From JBBIRT01 sp037441725 (GTDB lineage: Bacteria > Desulfobacterota > BSN033 > UBA1163), in NCBI GenBank assembly GCA_037441725.1, contig JBBIRT010000134.1, positions 1-8,533 on the forward strand: a DNA stretch of 8,533 bases, in the 5' to 3' direction. Below the pieces are notes generated by a model that saw only the letters and a program-made list of their open reading frames with translations, was not told the origin of the DNA and searched no databases. Each line of letters opens with the position of its first letter. Positions within the stretch are counted from its first letter, which is position 1. Below, one piece after another: positions 1 to 7,121 of the stretch. The position numbers were made by a program, and so were the translations under genes.

Positions 1-594
1 GTTTTTATCAAACTGGTCTCCTCCTATGGAATGGGTAAATCCTGGGGCAATGGAGTTTACATTAATATTATAAGGACCCAATTCCCGGGCCATCGCACGG
101 GTGAACGCCATGATTGCCCCTTTTGAAGCCACATAATGGGGCATTCCTGGAACCCCCTCAAAGATGGAGGCAGAGGAGATATTGATGATCTTTCCCCCTT
201 TTTCTTTCATATAAGGAAAGACGGCTTTGGTGCAATGGAACGGACCTGCAGTGTTGACTTCCATGACCCGCATACATTACTCAGTGGTCACTTCAGTGAA
301 GGGTTTCAGGACGATTGTCGCGAATATCGCTGCATTGTTGACTAAGATGTCAATCGAGCCAAAACGATCAATGGCTTGCTTTGCCAAGACGTCACATTGA
401 TCCTGTTTGCTGACATCAGTCTTTACAAACATTGCATCACTCCCAGACTTCTTCACAGTTTCCACAACCTCTTTTCCATCTAAAACGTCACCAATGACGA
501 CCTTTGCCCCCTCTTTTGCAAACCCAATAGCAAAGGCCGCACCAATACCTCTTGAGGCTCCTGTAATGATGGCCACTTTCTCTTTCAATCTCAT
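1..594 (-). pseudogene. SDR family oxidoreductase, interrupted by in-frame TAA and cut by the window edge
   Basis: This is a classical short-chain dehydrogenase/reductase, an NAD(P)-dependent cytosolic oxidoreductase. The start is ATG 594-592, with an AAAGGA ribosome site a few bases upstream and 46 bases after the previous SDR. Visible motifs are the Rossmann glycine motif TGASRGIG (residues 11-18), D60, NNAA at 86-89, N114, serine in NISS (141), and the YxxxK pair Y154/K158. The frame stays open to the window edge at codon 198, except for TAA at 279-277 (codon 106). Downstream of the TAA the frame resumes as C-M-R-V-M-E-V-N, the usual SDR helix, so this is a point lesion and not a frameshift. 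The next codon is TGT where TGG is common, so the ancestral pair may have been GAA TGG. About 50-60 C-terminal residues lie outside the window. It could be a real nonsense mutation or a sequence error. Substrate unknown; a hydroxyacyl-CoA is a guess from context. Confidence 0.82.
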
Positions 595-640
595 GTCTAT
601 TCCTTTCTTATAGGTTTTTTATGCTCTTCAATGGGATCGT

Positions 641-1423
641 TTATTTAGCTGACATTCCACCATCAGTAACGATGGTTTGACCGCACATGTAATTGGAGGC
701 CTCTGAGGCCAGGTAAATGGCTGTTCCTTTTAACTCCTCTGGCTCTGCCATCCTCTTCATAGGGACGAATCCCTTAACGGCCTTAATGAGTTTGGGATTA
801 TAGGAACTTCCCCCTCCCAAATTGGTACGATAGAAGCCAGGGCAGATGGCATTGACATTAATCCCCAAGTGGGCATATTCAAGACCGAGTTCGCGAGTCA
901 AATTGACGACCGCTCCTTTTGCAGCATTGTAAGCCGGTACCGGCATAATGCTGGAAGATCCTGTCAACCCCCAAACAGAGGCGATATTGATAATCTTTCC
1001 ACTTCTCTGTTTTACCATGATCTTGAGGGCTTCTCGGGCACAATAAAAAACTCCCTGTAGATCAACAGCTAAAATTCGATTCCATTCTTCTGTAGTGTAT
1101 CTGTGTAATGGCTTGGGTTGCTCTTCAGCAATCCCGGCATTATTAAAAAGGATATCTAACCTGCCAAATGTATCGATAGTGACCTTCATCATTCTCTTCA
1201 CATCTTCCTCTTTCGATACATCACAGGTGACGGCTAATCCTTTCTTACCAATTTTTTCAATCTTCTTTACAGTTTTATTTAGACCTTCTGTATTGATGTC
1301 AGCACATACCACATCTGCTCCAGCCTCGGCCATCGCTTCGGCAAAGCTGACACCCAATCCACTTGCTGCTCCTGTGACCAGGGCAACCTTACCATCCAGA
1401 TTAAATGGTTTTGGATATGACAT
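641..1423 (-). CDS. SDR family NAD(P)-dependent oxidoreductase
   Basis: This is an intact 260-residue classical SDR, the normal length for the family. The start is ATG 1423-1421 (MSYPKPFNL), chosen because AAGGAGGT (1436-1429) sits five bases upstream. A longer in-frame extension to 1501 would run into the preceding gene and has no such site. Motifs: TGAASGLG (17-24) for cofactor binding, acidic residues A41-D42 at the end of beta-2 that usually favour NAD(H), CDVS at 67-70, NNAG (94-97), catalytic S149, Y165 and K169, and CPGF at 194-197 followed by T200. The position usually held by Asn in the active-site tetrad appears to be Asp121 (AVDLQGVF). The C-terminus IVTDGGMSAK is a standard SDR ending. 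It lies 46 bases from each SDR neighbour, as in one operon. Role inferred: oxidation of a hydroxyl group on a CoA ester or free acid. The exact substrate cannot be read from sequence. Confidence 0.93.
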   Translation of the reverse strand: MSYPKPFNLDGKVALVTGAASGLGVSFAEAMAEAGADVVCADINTEGLNKTVKKIEKIGKKGLAVTCDVSKEEDVKRMMKVTIDTFGRLDILFNNAGIAEEQPKPLHRYTTEEWNRILAVDLQGVFYCAREALKIMVKQRSGKIINIASVWGLTGSSSIMPVPAYNAAKGAVVNLTRELGLEYAHLGINVNAICPGFYRTNLGGGSSYNPKLIKAVKGFVPMKRMAEPEELKGTAIYLASEASNYMCGQTIVTDGGMSAK

Positions 1424-1428
1424 AATTG

Positions 1429-1436
1429 ACCTCCTT
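1429..1436 (-). promoter_or_regulatory. Ribosome binding site that fixes the start of the 641-1423 SDR
   Basis: AAGGAGGT on the minus strand is eight bases matching the anti-Shine-Dalgarno, five bases before ATG 1423. It decides against the longer open frame that begins at 1501. Confidence 0.8.
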
Positions 1437-1469
1437 AACAGTTTTTTATTAAAGAAAGCTTTTTCCATT

Positions 1470-2294
1470 TTAAGGGATGATTCCGCCTCTTCGGAGGGCA
1501 TCCGTCATCATAGCCCCAACCACATCGACTACTGCGGTTCCTGCATCGATGACGAGGGCTGCTCCAGTCATAAATGAGGAGTCATCACTTGCGAGAAAGG
1601 TGCAAACACCTCCGATCTCAGGGGGTTGACCAAATCGCTGAAGGGGTAAAGCCTTTGAAATCATAGCAAAAAAGCTATCCGTATCCATCCCAAGGATCTT
1701 CCCAATCTGGCCAAATTCCTTCTCTGTCATATCTGTCTTGATCCCACCAGGGCAGACCGCATTACAGCGGATCTTTTGTGGGCCGTAATCGAGGGCAACC
1801 TGTTGGGTTAACATGATGAGTCCTGCCTTAGAGGTACAATAGGCTTGAAAAAGGGGGAGGGAACGGAGACCTCCAACAGAAGCAATATTGATGATGGATC
1901 CACCACCTGCCTTGATCATGTGGGGGATGGAGGCCTTTATGAGAAGAAAAGGGCCGGTCAGATTAACATCAAATACCTCTTGCCACTCCTTTAAGGAGAG
2001 ATCCGCCACAGGCACTTGTGAGCTAATCGCAGCATTATTGACTAAGATATCTAACTTGCCACCAAATGAGACTGTTTTTTCCACCATTTGAGCTACATCT
2101 TTTTCTTTTGATACATCTCCTGGAAAAGTGGTGATGGTTCCTTTGGGGAGCGATTGAGCTACTTTATCGAGGAGCTCTTTACGACGTCCTGTGATACAAA
2201 CCTTTGCTCCTTCTTTGACAAATCGCTCAGTGATTGCAGTTCCAATTCCAGTCCCTCCTCCAGTGATCAGTGCAACCTTTCCCTCAAGTTTCAT
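1470..2294 (-). CDS. SDR family oxidoreductase with a C-terminal extension
   Basis: This is a complete 274-residue classical SDR. The start is ATG 2294-2292 with AAGGAGGAG just upstream, 21 bases after the end of the acyl-CoA dehydrogenase frame, which suggests co-transcription. Motifs: TGGGTGIG (11-18), GRR at 36-38 after beta-2 (basic residues that often go with NADPH, suggestive only), GDVS (59-62), NNAA (86-89), N111, S139, Y152, K156, and CPGG at 181-184 followed by T187. The canonical SDR body ends near VIDAG (248-252). After it come about 22 further residues (TAVVDVVGAMMTDALRRGGIIP), so the C-terminus is longer than in the neighbouring SDR. The stop is TAA 1472-1470. Likely role: reversible oxidation of a hydroxyl or reduction of a keto group in the same catabolic route as its neighbours. 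It is clearly divergent from the other two SDRs, so this is not a fresh tandem duplication. Confidence 0.93.
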   Translation of the reverse strand: MKLEGKVALITGGGTGIGTAITERFVKEGAKVCITGRRKELLDKVAQSLPKGTITTFPGDVSKEKDVAQMVEKTVSFGGKLDILVNNAAISSQVPVADLSLKEWQEVFDVNLTGPFLLIKASIPHMIKAGGGSIINIASVGGLRSLPLFQAYCTSKAGLIMLTQQVALDYGPQKIRCNAVCPGGIKTDMTEKEFGQIGKILGMDTDSFFAMISKALPLQRFGQPPEIGGVCTFLASDDSSFMTGAALVIDAGTAVVDVVGAMMTDALRRGGIIP

Positions 2295-2315
2295 CTTTTC
2301 TCCTCCTTCGAAAGA

Positions 2316-3608
2316 TTAGATGGTTTCGGTTCCAAAATAATACCTTGCCAATTCGGTTAAGCGGAGCATCTGTCCTCCTACCACAATTTGTGTAATTTTC
2401 ATATCCCTCAAAATCTTCTCAATCTTACCTTCTTTTGAATACCCATGGGAGCCTATCAGATCTAAAGCTCGATTTACCACACTCCATCAAAGATTGCTCA
2501 CGGTGTTTTGGCAGGCACTGACGACGGCTATCGTTTTCATTTCCCAGGGGGGACCATAGATCTCAGGATGGTCCAATCTTTCGGCCACATAGAATAAATA
2601 AGCTTCCGCAGTAAGGATATCGCTGGCGATCTGTCCTAATTCGTGGACCATCACCCCATGTTCTTTCATGGGTTTGCCTCCAATCTCCCTATGGTCTATA
2701 TAATCCTTGATTATCTCATAGGCCCTTTTCATCATTCCGAGAGGAAAGGTAGCAGAGGTCAGTCTGCCAATGGTAATATTAGCCAGGACCGATTTAATTT
2801 CATCTTCAGGGTCTTCGTGGCCACGGTTTTCTTTCGGGACCCTTACATTGTCAAACCATATATCCCCATTGGTATCCAGGCTGGCCCCCATAGTCCGATA
2901 AGGGGTGCTCGTTGTCACACCAGGTGTATCCGCAGAGACAAATATTTGAGCAATATTTTTGGGGAAACTCTGTCCCTCTACAACACAGAGGACTCTAAAC
3001 ATTTTTGCCTCTCTGAAGGCAGAAGGCCAGCGTTTGTGTCCGTTAATGACCCATTGGTTTCCTTCTAAACGTGCTGTGGTTTTTATCTGGGAGCCTTTCA
3101 ATCTGATATCCTCAACCGATCCTCCTGCATGGGGTTCAGTAATTGCACTGCAAATCATATATTCTTTATCCCCACATAGTAAAGGTGCCAATTTCCTTAG
3201 GAGCGGTTCATTTATCTTGGGAAGGGTGATGGCAGCAATAGACCATCCATCAATAAATGCAGTACAAGCAATTCCAAAATCTCCCCTGGACACCTCCTCT
3301 ACTGTGGCACACGCATCCACCGTTGAACCTCCACCAGCCCCTCCAAATTCAGGTGGGATAAAAGATTTTTGAAGCCCTAAATCAATCAGTAATTTTCTCC
3401 AGAGATCATGAACGAATGTATGCTCTTTCCTTTCTGTCCAATCTCAGTAGTCATCAAATTCGTCCTCATGGGGTAGAATTTCATTGTTTACGAAATCCCT
3501 TAATGATTTGCAGAACATTTTGGTTTCTGGAGAGATTAGGTGTTCGGGTTTCAGAAAGTCGTCACTCCCTTTAGCTCTCCCCATCCCTAATTCTGTGCCA
3601 AAGATCAT
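2316..3608 (-). pseudogene. Acyl-CoA dehydrogenase family protein with two in-frame TGA codons
   Basis: This FAD-dependent acyl-CoA dehydrogenase would oxidise an acyl-CoA to an enoyl-CoA and pass electrons to electron-transfer flavoprotein. One frame of 431 codons runs from ATG 3608 (AAGGAGGT four bases upstream) to TAA 2318-2316, but TGA interrupts it at codon 55 (3446-3444) and codon 374 (2489-2487). Homology continues across both. Residues 51-60 read FDDY-TGA-DWTER, where Trp (TGG) is a natural ancestor. Residues 368-386 read QNTVSNL-TGA-WSVVNRALDLIG. Domains: an alpha-helical N-terminal part with PPEFGGAGGGS (85-95), the flavin-binding middle strand region with ITEPHAGGS (156-164) and WVINGHKRW (186-194), and a C-terminal helical bundle with GRLTSATFPLG. 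The common YEGT motif carrying catalytic Glu in many members is absent; TQIVVGG (406-412) stands there. The longest open piece, 3320-2487, lacks both ends and is unlikely to work alone. Real decay or sequence error cannot be separated here. Confidence 0.85.
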
Positions 3609-3612
3609 TTTT

Positions 3613-3620
3613 ACCTCCTT
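3613..3620 (-). promoter_or_regulatory. Ribosome binding site of the acyl-CoA dehydrogenase frame
   Basis: AAGGAGGT on the minus strand lies four bases before ATG 3608. It supports the full-length start over the internal GTG at 3320, and so supports reading the two TGAs as lesions inside one former gene. Confidence 0.75.
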
Positions 3621-3714
3621 CTGGAATCAATTCTTTAAAATTCTAAATTCCAAAACATTTTTTACATGGATCCAATTTCTTCTCACTCAAATCATATTTA
3701 TATGAGGTCCCTTT

Positions 3715-5019
3715 CTAATAAGTAATATATTTTGGTAAGAAGGTTGCAATCTGAGGGAAGATCAACAATATGATCGTAATGACGAACAAAGCGATCAGGA
3801 AGGGAAATATCCCTTTAAAAATTGTCTCGAGGGGGACATCAGGAGAGATCCCCTTAATGACATATACATTGACCCCCACCGGTGGAGTGATGACTCCCAT
3901 TTCGCCCATGATCACAATCATGACTCCAAACCAGATTGGATCGAAACCTAACTTTCTCACAACGGGGTAGAAAATTGGGACAGTAAGCACAATGAGAGCC
4001 ATGGAATCCATAAAGCATCCACCAATGAGATAGATGATAATAATGACGATAATGATGGCCATTGATGGTAAGGGGAGCCCTCCAAGCCATTCAGCCAGGA
4101 CAAAAGGAATTCTTGTAACCGCCATGAAATGACCAAAGATAGTTGCCCCAGCAATAATAAAGATGACCATACAAGAGGTTCTCAGGCCCTCTTTGCCTGC
4201 CTCAAAAAACGATTTCAGGCTGAGTTCCCTTCGGGCTAAACCAATGATCAAAGCCCCTCCTGCACCAATGGCGCCAGCTTGAGTTGGACTGAACCAGCCC
4301 AAGAATAAGCCTCCAATGGCCAAAAGAAAAAGGGCAAGCGTTTCAATGATTCCTGTGGTAGCACGAAACTTATCTTTCCATGTGGTGGAGGGCCCTGGAG
4401 GGCCGATCATTGGATTGCGCCAGCATAAAATAGCAATGGTTATTGCGAAGAGGACACTCAGGATGATTCCAGGTATTACCCCTGCAATGAATAGTTTGCC
4501 AATGGATTGCTCAGTTAATATTCCATAAACAATAAATACAGTACTTGGCGGGATAAGGATACCCAGAGTCCCTGCAGCAGCCACTGTACCTGTAGCAAGG
4601 GTGTCATCATATTTGTACTTTTTCATCTCTGGAAGGGCAATATGGCCCATGGTTGCTGCTGTTGCTGTGCTTGATCCACAGATAGCCCCAAATCCAGCAC
4701 AGGCAAAGACAGTGGCAATGGTCAGGCCACCCCGAAGCTGACCCAGCCAAGTATAGGCTGTTTTATATAATCTTTTACTAATTCCAGAAGCAAAGGCAAA
4801 GGTTCCCATAAGGATGAACATTGGGATTACACTCAATGGGTAGGAAGAGAATGTTTCATAGATATCACGGCTTAAGACGCTAAACGCTGCTTTTGGTGTA
4901 CTTAAGTAAGTAAAACCTAAGAATCCAACTAAAGCCATGGCAAAAGAAATATGCATTCTGAGTAAAAAGAGTATTACAAGAAGAATGATACCGACAACGC
5001 CTGTTGTGATAGGGCTCAT
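3715..5019 (-). CDS. dctM: TRAP transporter large permease subunit (DctM)
   Basis: This is the large integral membrane subunit of a tripartite ATP-independent periplasmic (TRAP) transporter. It forms the transport path and couples uptake of an organic acid to an ion gradient, usually sodium. Its 434 residues match the family's usual length, with about 11-12 hydrophobic segments across the whole chain, including 4-20, 24-40, 63-80, 145-166, 176-199, 224-243, 283-300, 320-337 and 404-424. DctM signatures are clear: PMFILMGTFAFASGIS (66-81), ICGSSTATAATMG (113-125), GTLGILIPPST (150-160), GCFMDSMALIVLTVPIFYP (334-352) and GEMGVITPPVGVNVY (372-386). The ATG overlaps the dctQ stop by four bases (ATGA), so the two are translationally coupled. 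There is no lesion. It is followed by 106 bases before the acyl-CoA dehydrogenase start. The substrate is not readable; a carboxylic acid degraded by the downstream enzymes is likely. Confidence 0.96.
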   Translation of the reverse strand: MSPITTGVVGIILLVILFLLRMHISFAMALVGFLGFTYLSTPKAAFSVLSRDIYETFSSYPLSVIPMFILMGTFAFASGISKRLYKTAYTWLGQLRGGLTIATVFACAGFGAICGSSTATAATMGHIALPEMKKYKYDDTLATGTVAAAGTLGILIPPSTVFIVYGILTEQSIGKLFIAGVIPGIILSVLFAITIAILCWRNPMIGPPGPSTTWKDKFRATTGIIETLALFLLAIGGLFLGWFSPTQAGAIGAGGALIIGLARRELSLKSFFEAGKEGLRTSCMVIFIIAGATIFGHFMAVTRIPFVLAEWLGGLPLPSMAIIIVIIIIYLIGGCFMDSMALIVLTVPIFYPVVRKLGFDPIWFGVMIVIMGEMGVITPPVGVNVYVIKGISPDVPLETIFKGIFPFLIALFVITIILLIFPQIATFLPKYITY

Positions 5020-5507
5020 TCTTGGACTATCCTTTCGATTGATTTAAGGAAATTTGAGAATAGAATCAAAATAACAGGGACACTGGCAATAGCAATCCCA
5101 TAAGCAAAGGGGAAGTAGGGGATATCGGCTGTCTGGCTCATCTCGCCTGAGGTTTGAAAGGAATAACCCAGTTTGAAAAGTTGCCAAATAATCAAACCGA
5201 AGAGGCCCATTTCAAGGAGCAAAACTAAGCTTTCTATGACCCCTTGGGCACGTCTTGGTATCCGAACGATAAAGAATTCTACCTGGATATGCCGACCAAG
5301 AATTAGTGACATACTGGCAGCAAAAGAAATGGCCACTATTTGTGAAAGCATGACAATGTCGATGGCACCAAAGAGACGCCATTGAAAAAGTTTTGCCCCC
5401 ACCACATCAATACAGGTGATAACCATCATTAGCAACATCCCAACCAGTCCTATCCACTCAAACCAGCTACTTAGTATGTTGTTAAACTTTTTAAATTTTA
5501 TTAACAT
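5016..5507 (-). CDS. dctQ: TRAP transporter small permease subunit (DctQ)
   Basis: This is the small four-helix membrane subunit of the TRAP transporter, which pairs with DctM in the inner membrane. Taking ATG 5507-5505 gives 163 residues (MLIKFKKFNNILSSWFEW), a normal length. The longer in-frame start TTG at 5561 would be translated out of the arm of a strong hairpin and adds a charged leader unlike the family, so I reject it. A modest AGGGA sequence lies upstream. Membrane segments are about 17-38, 48-70, 91-113 and 132-153. GRHIQVEFFI at 71-80, after the second helix, is the typical DctQ motif. The last codons and TGA overlap the ATG of dctM by four bases. Lower expression than dctP is expected, because a hairpin separates the two and the ribosome site is weak. 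Confidence 0.93.
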   Translation of the reverse strand: MLIKFKKFNNILSSWFEWIGLVGMLLMMVITCIDVVGAKLFQWRLFGAIDIVMLSQIVAISFAASMSLILGRHIQVEFFIVRIPRRAQGVIESLVLLLEMGLFGLIIWQLFKLGYSFQTSGEMSQTADIPYFPFAYGIAIASVPVILILFSNFLKSIERIVQE

Positions 5508-5526
5508 CGAGCGGTCCCTACCCAAA

Positions 5527-5564
5527 TGATTGGGGTGCAGGGTTTTTCTCCTGCACCCCAATCA
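5527..5564 (-). promoter_or_regulatory. Perfect 15-bp hairpin between dctP and dctQ
   Basis: TGATTGGGGTGCAGG (5527-5541) and its exact reverse complement (5550-5564) flank an eight-base loop. It lies 20 bases past the dctP stop and about 20 bases before dctQ. On the transcribed strand no U-run follows, so a simple intrinsic terminator is unlikely. In binding-protein transport operons such structures often protect the 3' end of the binding-protein message or cause partial termination. That role is inferred. Confidence 0.8.
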
Positions 5565-5584
5565 CAAGATTGTTAATAGAGGGT

Positions 5585-6694
5585 TCATTTTTTTAAAGCC
5601 TCGGGTTTTACCTCTGAAGGTCCGGCAACGGAAGGGATACGTAATTCTATCTGTTTTTTTAACCAATATTCGGAACGGTCTCTAATAAATTTGATCCAGC
5701 TCTTCACTTCTGATTCAGAAAACCCTTTCCCGACCATGGTTTTTATATAATTATTGATGACAGGTTCAACTGCTGCCTTCCACCTTTCTGCCTCCCTTGG
5801 AGTCAGTTCAATAAATTCGACTCCCTTTTCCAGGCCATAAGCTTTTCCAGCAAAGTCTACATTATTCCACATTAAAATATATTTTTCTTTATATTCGTTA
5901 ACGAGGTTATCAAAGATGGTTTTAATGTCAGGTGGCAAATTGTTGTAGCTATCCTTGTTCATCGCAAGATAAAATGGGTAAGGGTTTGTGATCTGCCAAC
6001 AGGAAGTAGAATATTTTACTACCTCGGCAAATCTGAAGGTTTTGAGAGTCTCGAAATTGGAAGCCTCCCCATCAAGCACTCCTTTAGAGATTGCATCATA
6101 AACTTCAGGCATCGGGGTGGGAGCAGGGGTTGCTCCAAGTGCCTTGACCACATCCCCAGCCACTCCAGGTGCTCTTAAGGTGAGGCCTTTAAGATCTTCT
6201 AACCTGCGAACGGGTTTTTTTGCTGTAGCTATGGCACTTGGTGTAGAGGTATTCATCCAGAGTATTTTGACCTTATCAAATTCCTTAGGTTTAAATTCTT
6301 GGTAAAAATCATTGAGAGCATGGCTGCTGACCCAAGCGGTGGGATATCCAAGCGGTAACCCAGCGACTTCTGTAACGGGCATACGACCTGCAGTATAATA
6401 AACATGAGAATAACCGATATCAGCAATTCCGCTTACTATCCCATCAAACATCGCTGTACTTGAAAGCAAAGATTGTGCAGGGTAGTAGTCTACCTTCACC
6501 TGACCATTCGTTCGTTTTTCTAATTCCCTGCAAAATTCTTCTAAAACAGTGGACTGACTCGCTGGTGCAGGAAAGTAATTGGCTACCTTTAGTCTTATCT
6601 CCTTTGAATGGGCCTTTTCAGAAGATAGGGGTACTAGTATGAGCCCTACGCAAAGGATAATCCATAAAAACCCTAATGCTTGTTTATGTTTCAT
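5585..6694 (-). CDS. dctP: TRAP transporter substrate-binding protein (DctP)
   Basis: This is the periplasmic substrate-binding protein of the TRAP system, 369 residues. The start is ATG 6694-6692, with AAAGGAGGG upstream. An N-terminal signal peptide is plain: a basic start MKHK, a hydrophobic core at about 8-23, and a likely cleavage near AHS-KE (30/31). The mature part begins IRLKVANYFPA, a typical opening strand. KGLTLRAPG (169-177) carries the conserved arginine (R174) that in characterised TRAP binding proteins contacts a substrate carboxylate. GATPAPTPMPEVYDAISKGVLDGEA (187-211) is the family's hinge-region motif, and YPFYLAMNKDSYNNLP follows further on. Together these argue for a carboxylate ligand. 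The gene is first in the transporter operon, behind its own likely promoter, with dctQ and dctM downstream. It is intact, with no premature stop. Its C-terminal tail after about residue 345 is hydrophilic and ends in KPEALKK. Confidence 0.95.
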   Translation of the reverse strand: MKHKQALGFLWIILCVGLILVPLSSEKAHSKEIRLKVANYFPAPASQSTVLEEFCRELEKRTNGQVKVDYYPAQSLLSSTAMFDGIVSGIADIGYSHVYYTAGRMPVTEVAGLPLGYPTAWVSSHALNDFYQEFKPKEFDKVKILWMNTSTPSAIATAKKPVRRLEDLKGLTLRAPGVAGDVVKALGATPAPTPMPEVYDAISKGVLDGEASNFETLKTFRFAEVVKYSTSCWQITNPYPFYLAMNKDSYNNLPPDIKTIFDNLVNEYKEKYILMWNNVDFAGKAYGLEKGVEFIELTPREAERWKAAVEPVINNYIKTMVGKGFSESEVKSWIKFIRDRSEYWLKKQIELRIPSVAGPSEVKPEALKK

Positions 6695-6803
6695 TGATCG
6701 TCCCTCCTTTTTATAAAAATTACAAAATCAGATTATGAAACATTCTTAAAAACTTCCTCACCCCCTTTCCGTAGCCTTTTATTAAAATTTTAAGTACGAA
6801 AAT

Positions 6804-6830
6804 ATTATAGAAATATTATTAAATTGTCAA
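6804..6830 (-). promoter_or_regulatory. Likely sigma70 promoter for the dctPQM operon
   Basis: On the minus strand a perfect TTGACA (6830-6825) is followed after 15 bases by a perfect TATAAT (6809-6804). Fifteen is short. Reading TAATAT (6807-6802) as the -10 gives 17-base spacing with four of six matches. Transcription would begin near 6795 and leave a leader of about 100 bases before dctP. A nine-base direct repeat, AAATATTAT (6800-6808 and 6811-6819 on the plus strand), overlaps the -10 and spacer at an 11-base period. It could be an operator or simply AT-rich sequence. Confidence 0.6.
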
Positions 6831-6903
6831 GACAAATGATTCCCTCTTTAACTCAGACATTACCCCTCTTTATAATGCTTCACTGAAGTGGGAAACCCTA
6901 TCA

Positions 6904-7032
6904 GAATCAGGCAGGAATATCTCCGAAAATTTTATAAAGCAGAGCACTTCAAATAGGGGTTGGTAAAATTATATCATCCAACAAATCATTGCCTTCCCGT
7001 GTTTAAGGAATTCTGTAGTTATGGGACAAGCT
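6904..7032 (+). repeat. MITE-like repeat, copy A (diverged, one end lost)
   Basis: The stretch 6920-7032 matches the reverse complement of 8533-8420 at about 97 of roughly 113 aligned positions, with one single-base gap, counted by eye. Conserved blocks include CCGAAAATTTTATAAAGC, AGGGGTTGGTAAAA, and AAGGAATTCTGTAG followed by ATGGGACAAGCT. Its left end, ATCAGGCAGGAATATC (about 6906-6921), also resembles the outer terminal sequence of copy B. The opposite terminal repeat is not recognisable past 7032. There is no coding capacity. I could not assign it to a named family. Confidence 0.8.
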
Positions 7033-7121
7033 GGGGAGAAAATGAATCTTGAACCAGCTGAAAATATATGAATGAATGCTTTAGGATTAATAAGGATTTG
7101 AACCTTTTAATAGAAAAAGAT

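Larger units (their letters stand above)
6695..7121. other. 427-base intergenic region: repeat copy, promoter, dctP leader
   Basis: No credible gene is seen on either strand. From the thiolase end it holds about 70 AT-rich bases (7121-7050) with no clear terminator, then a diverged repeat copy (7032-6904), a short stretch with a small CTTCACTGAAG palindrome near 6880-6890, a sigma70-like promoter (6830-6804), and a roughly 100-base untranslated leader of dctP. The leader contains the AT-rich palindrome TTAAAATTTTAA; I see no riboswitch fold I can name. Confidence 0.7.

Noticed and set aside
1424..1501. Longer form of the second SDR starting at 1501
   Set aside because: It would overlap the preceding SDR, and the strong ribosome site at 1436-1429 selects ATG 1423.
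1095..1577. 160-residue plus-strand open frame
   Set aside because: It lies antisense over SDR genes, has low-complexity Ser/Thr/Pro-rich composition and no ribosome site or recognisable motif; it is a shadow of the coding strand.
2487..3446. Selenocysteine insertion at the two TGA codons of the acyl-CoA dehydrogenase
   Set aside because: No convincing hairpin follows either TGA, the first site fits Trp better than Cys, the family has no known selenocysteine, and a TAA also interrupts a neighbouring gene.
3621..3714. Terminator or promoter between dctM and the acyl-CoA dehydrogenase
   Set aside because: Only AT-rich sequence and a weak GGAAT/ATTCC pairing are visible, without a stable stem or convincing hexamers.
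2316..5018. Alternative genetic code with TGA read as Trp
   Set aside because: TGG is used for Trp throughout the intact genes, and dctQ ends at a TGA that overlaps the dctM start in the usual way.
5505..5561. Longer dctQ starting at TTG 5561
   Set aside because: The added 18 residues come from the intercistronic hairpin and do not resemble the DctQ family; ATG 5507 gives the normal length.
5527..5564. Intrinsic terminator after dctP
   Set aside because: No U-run follows the stem on the minus strand, and dctQM need read-through from the dctP promoter.
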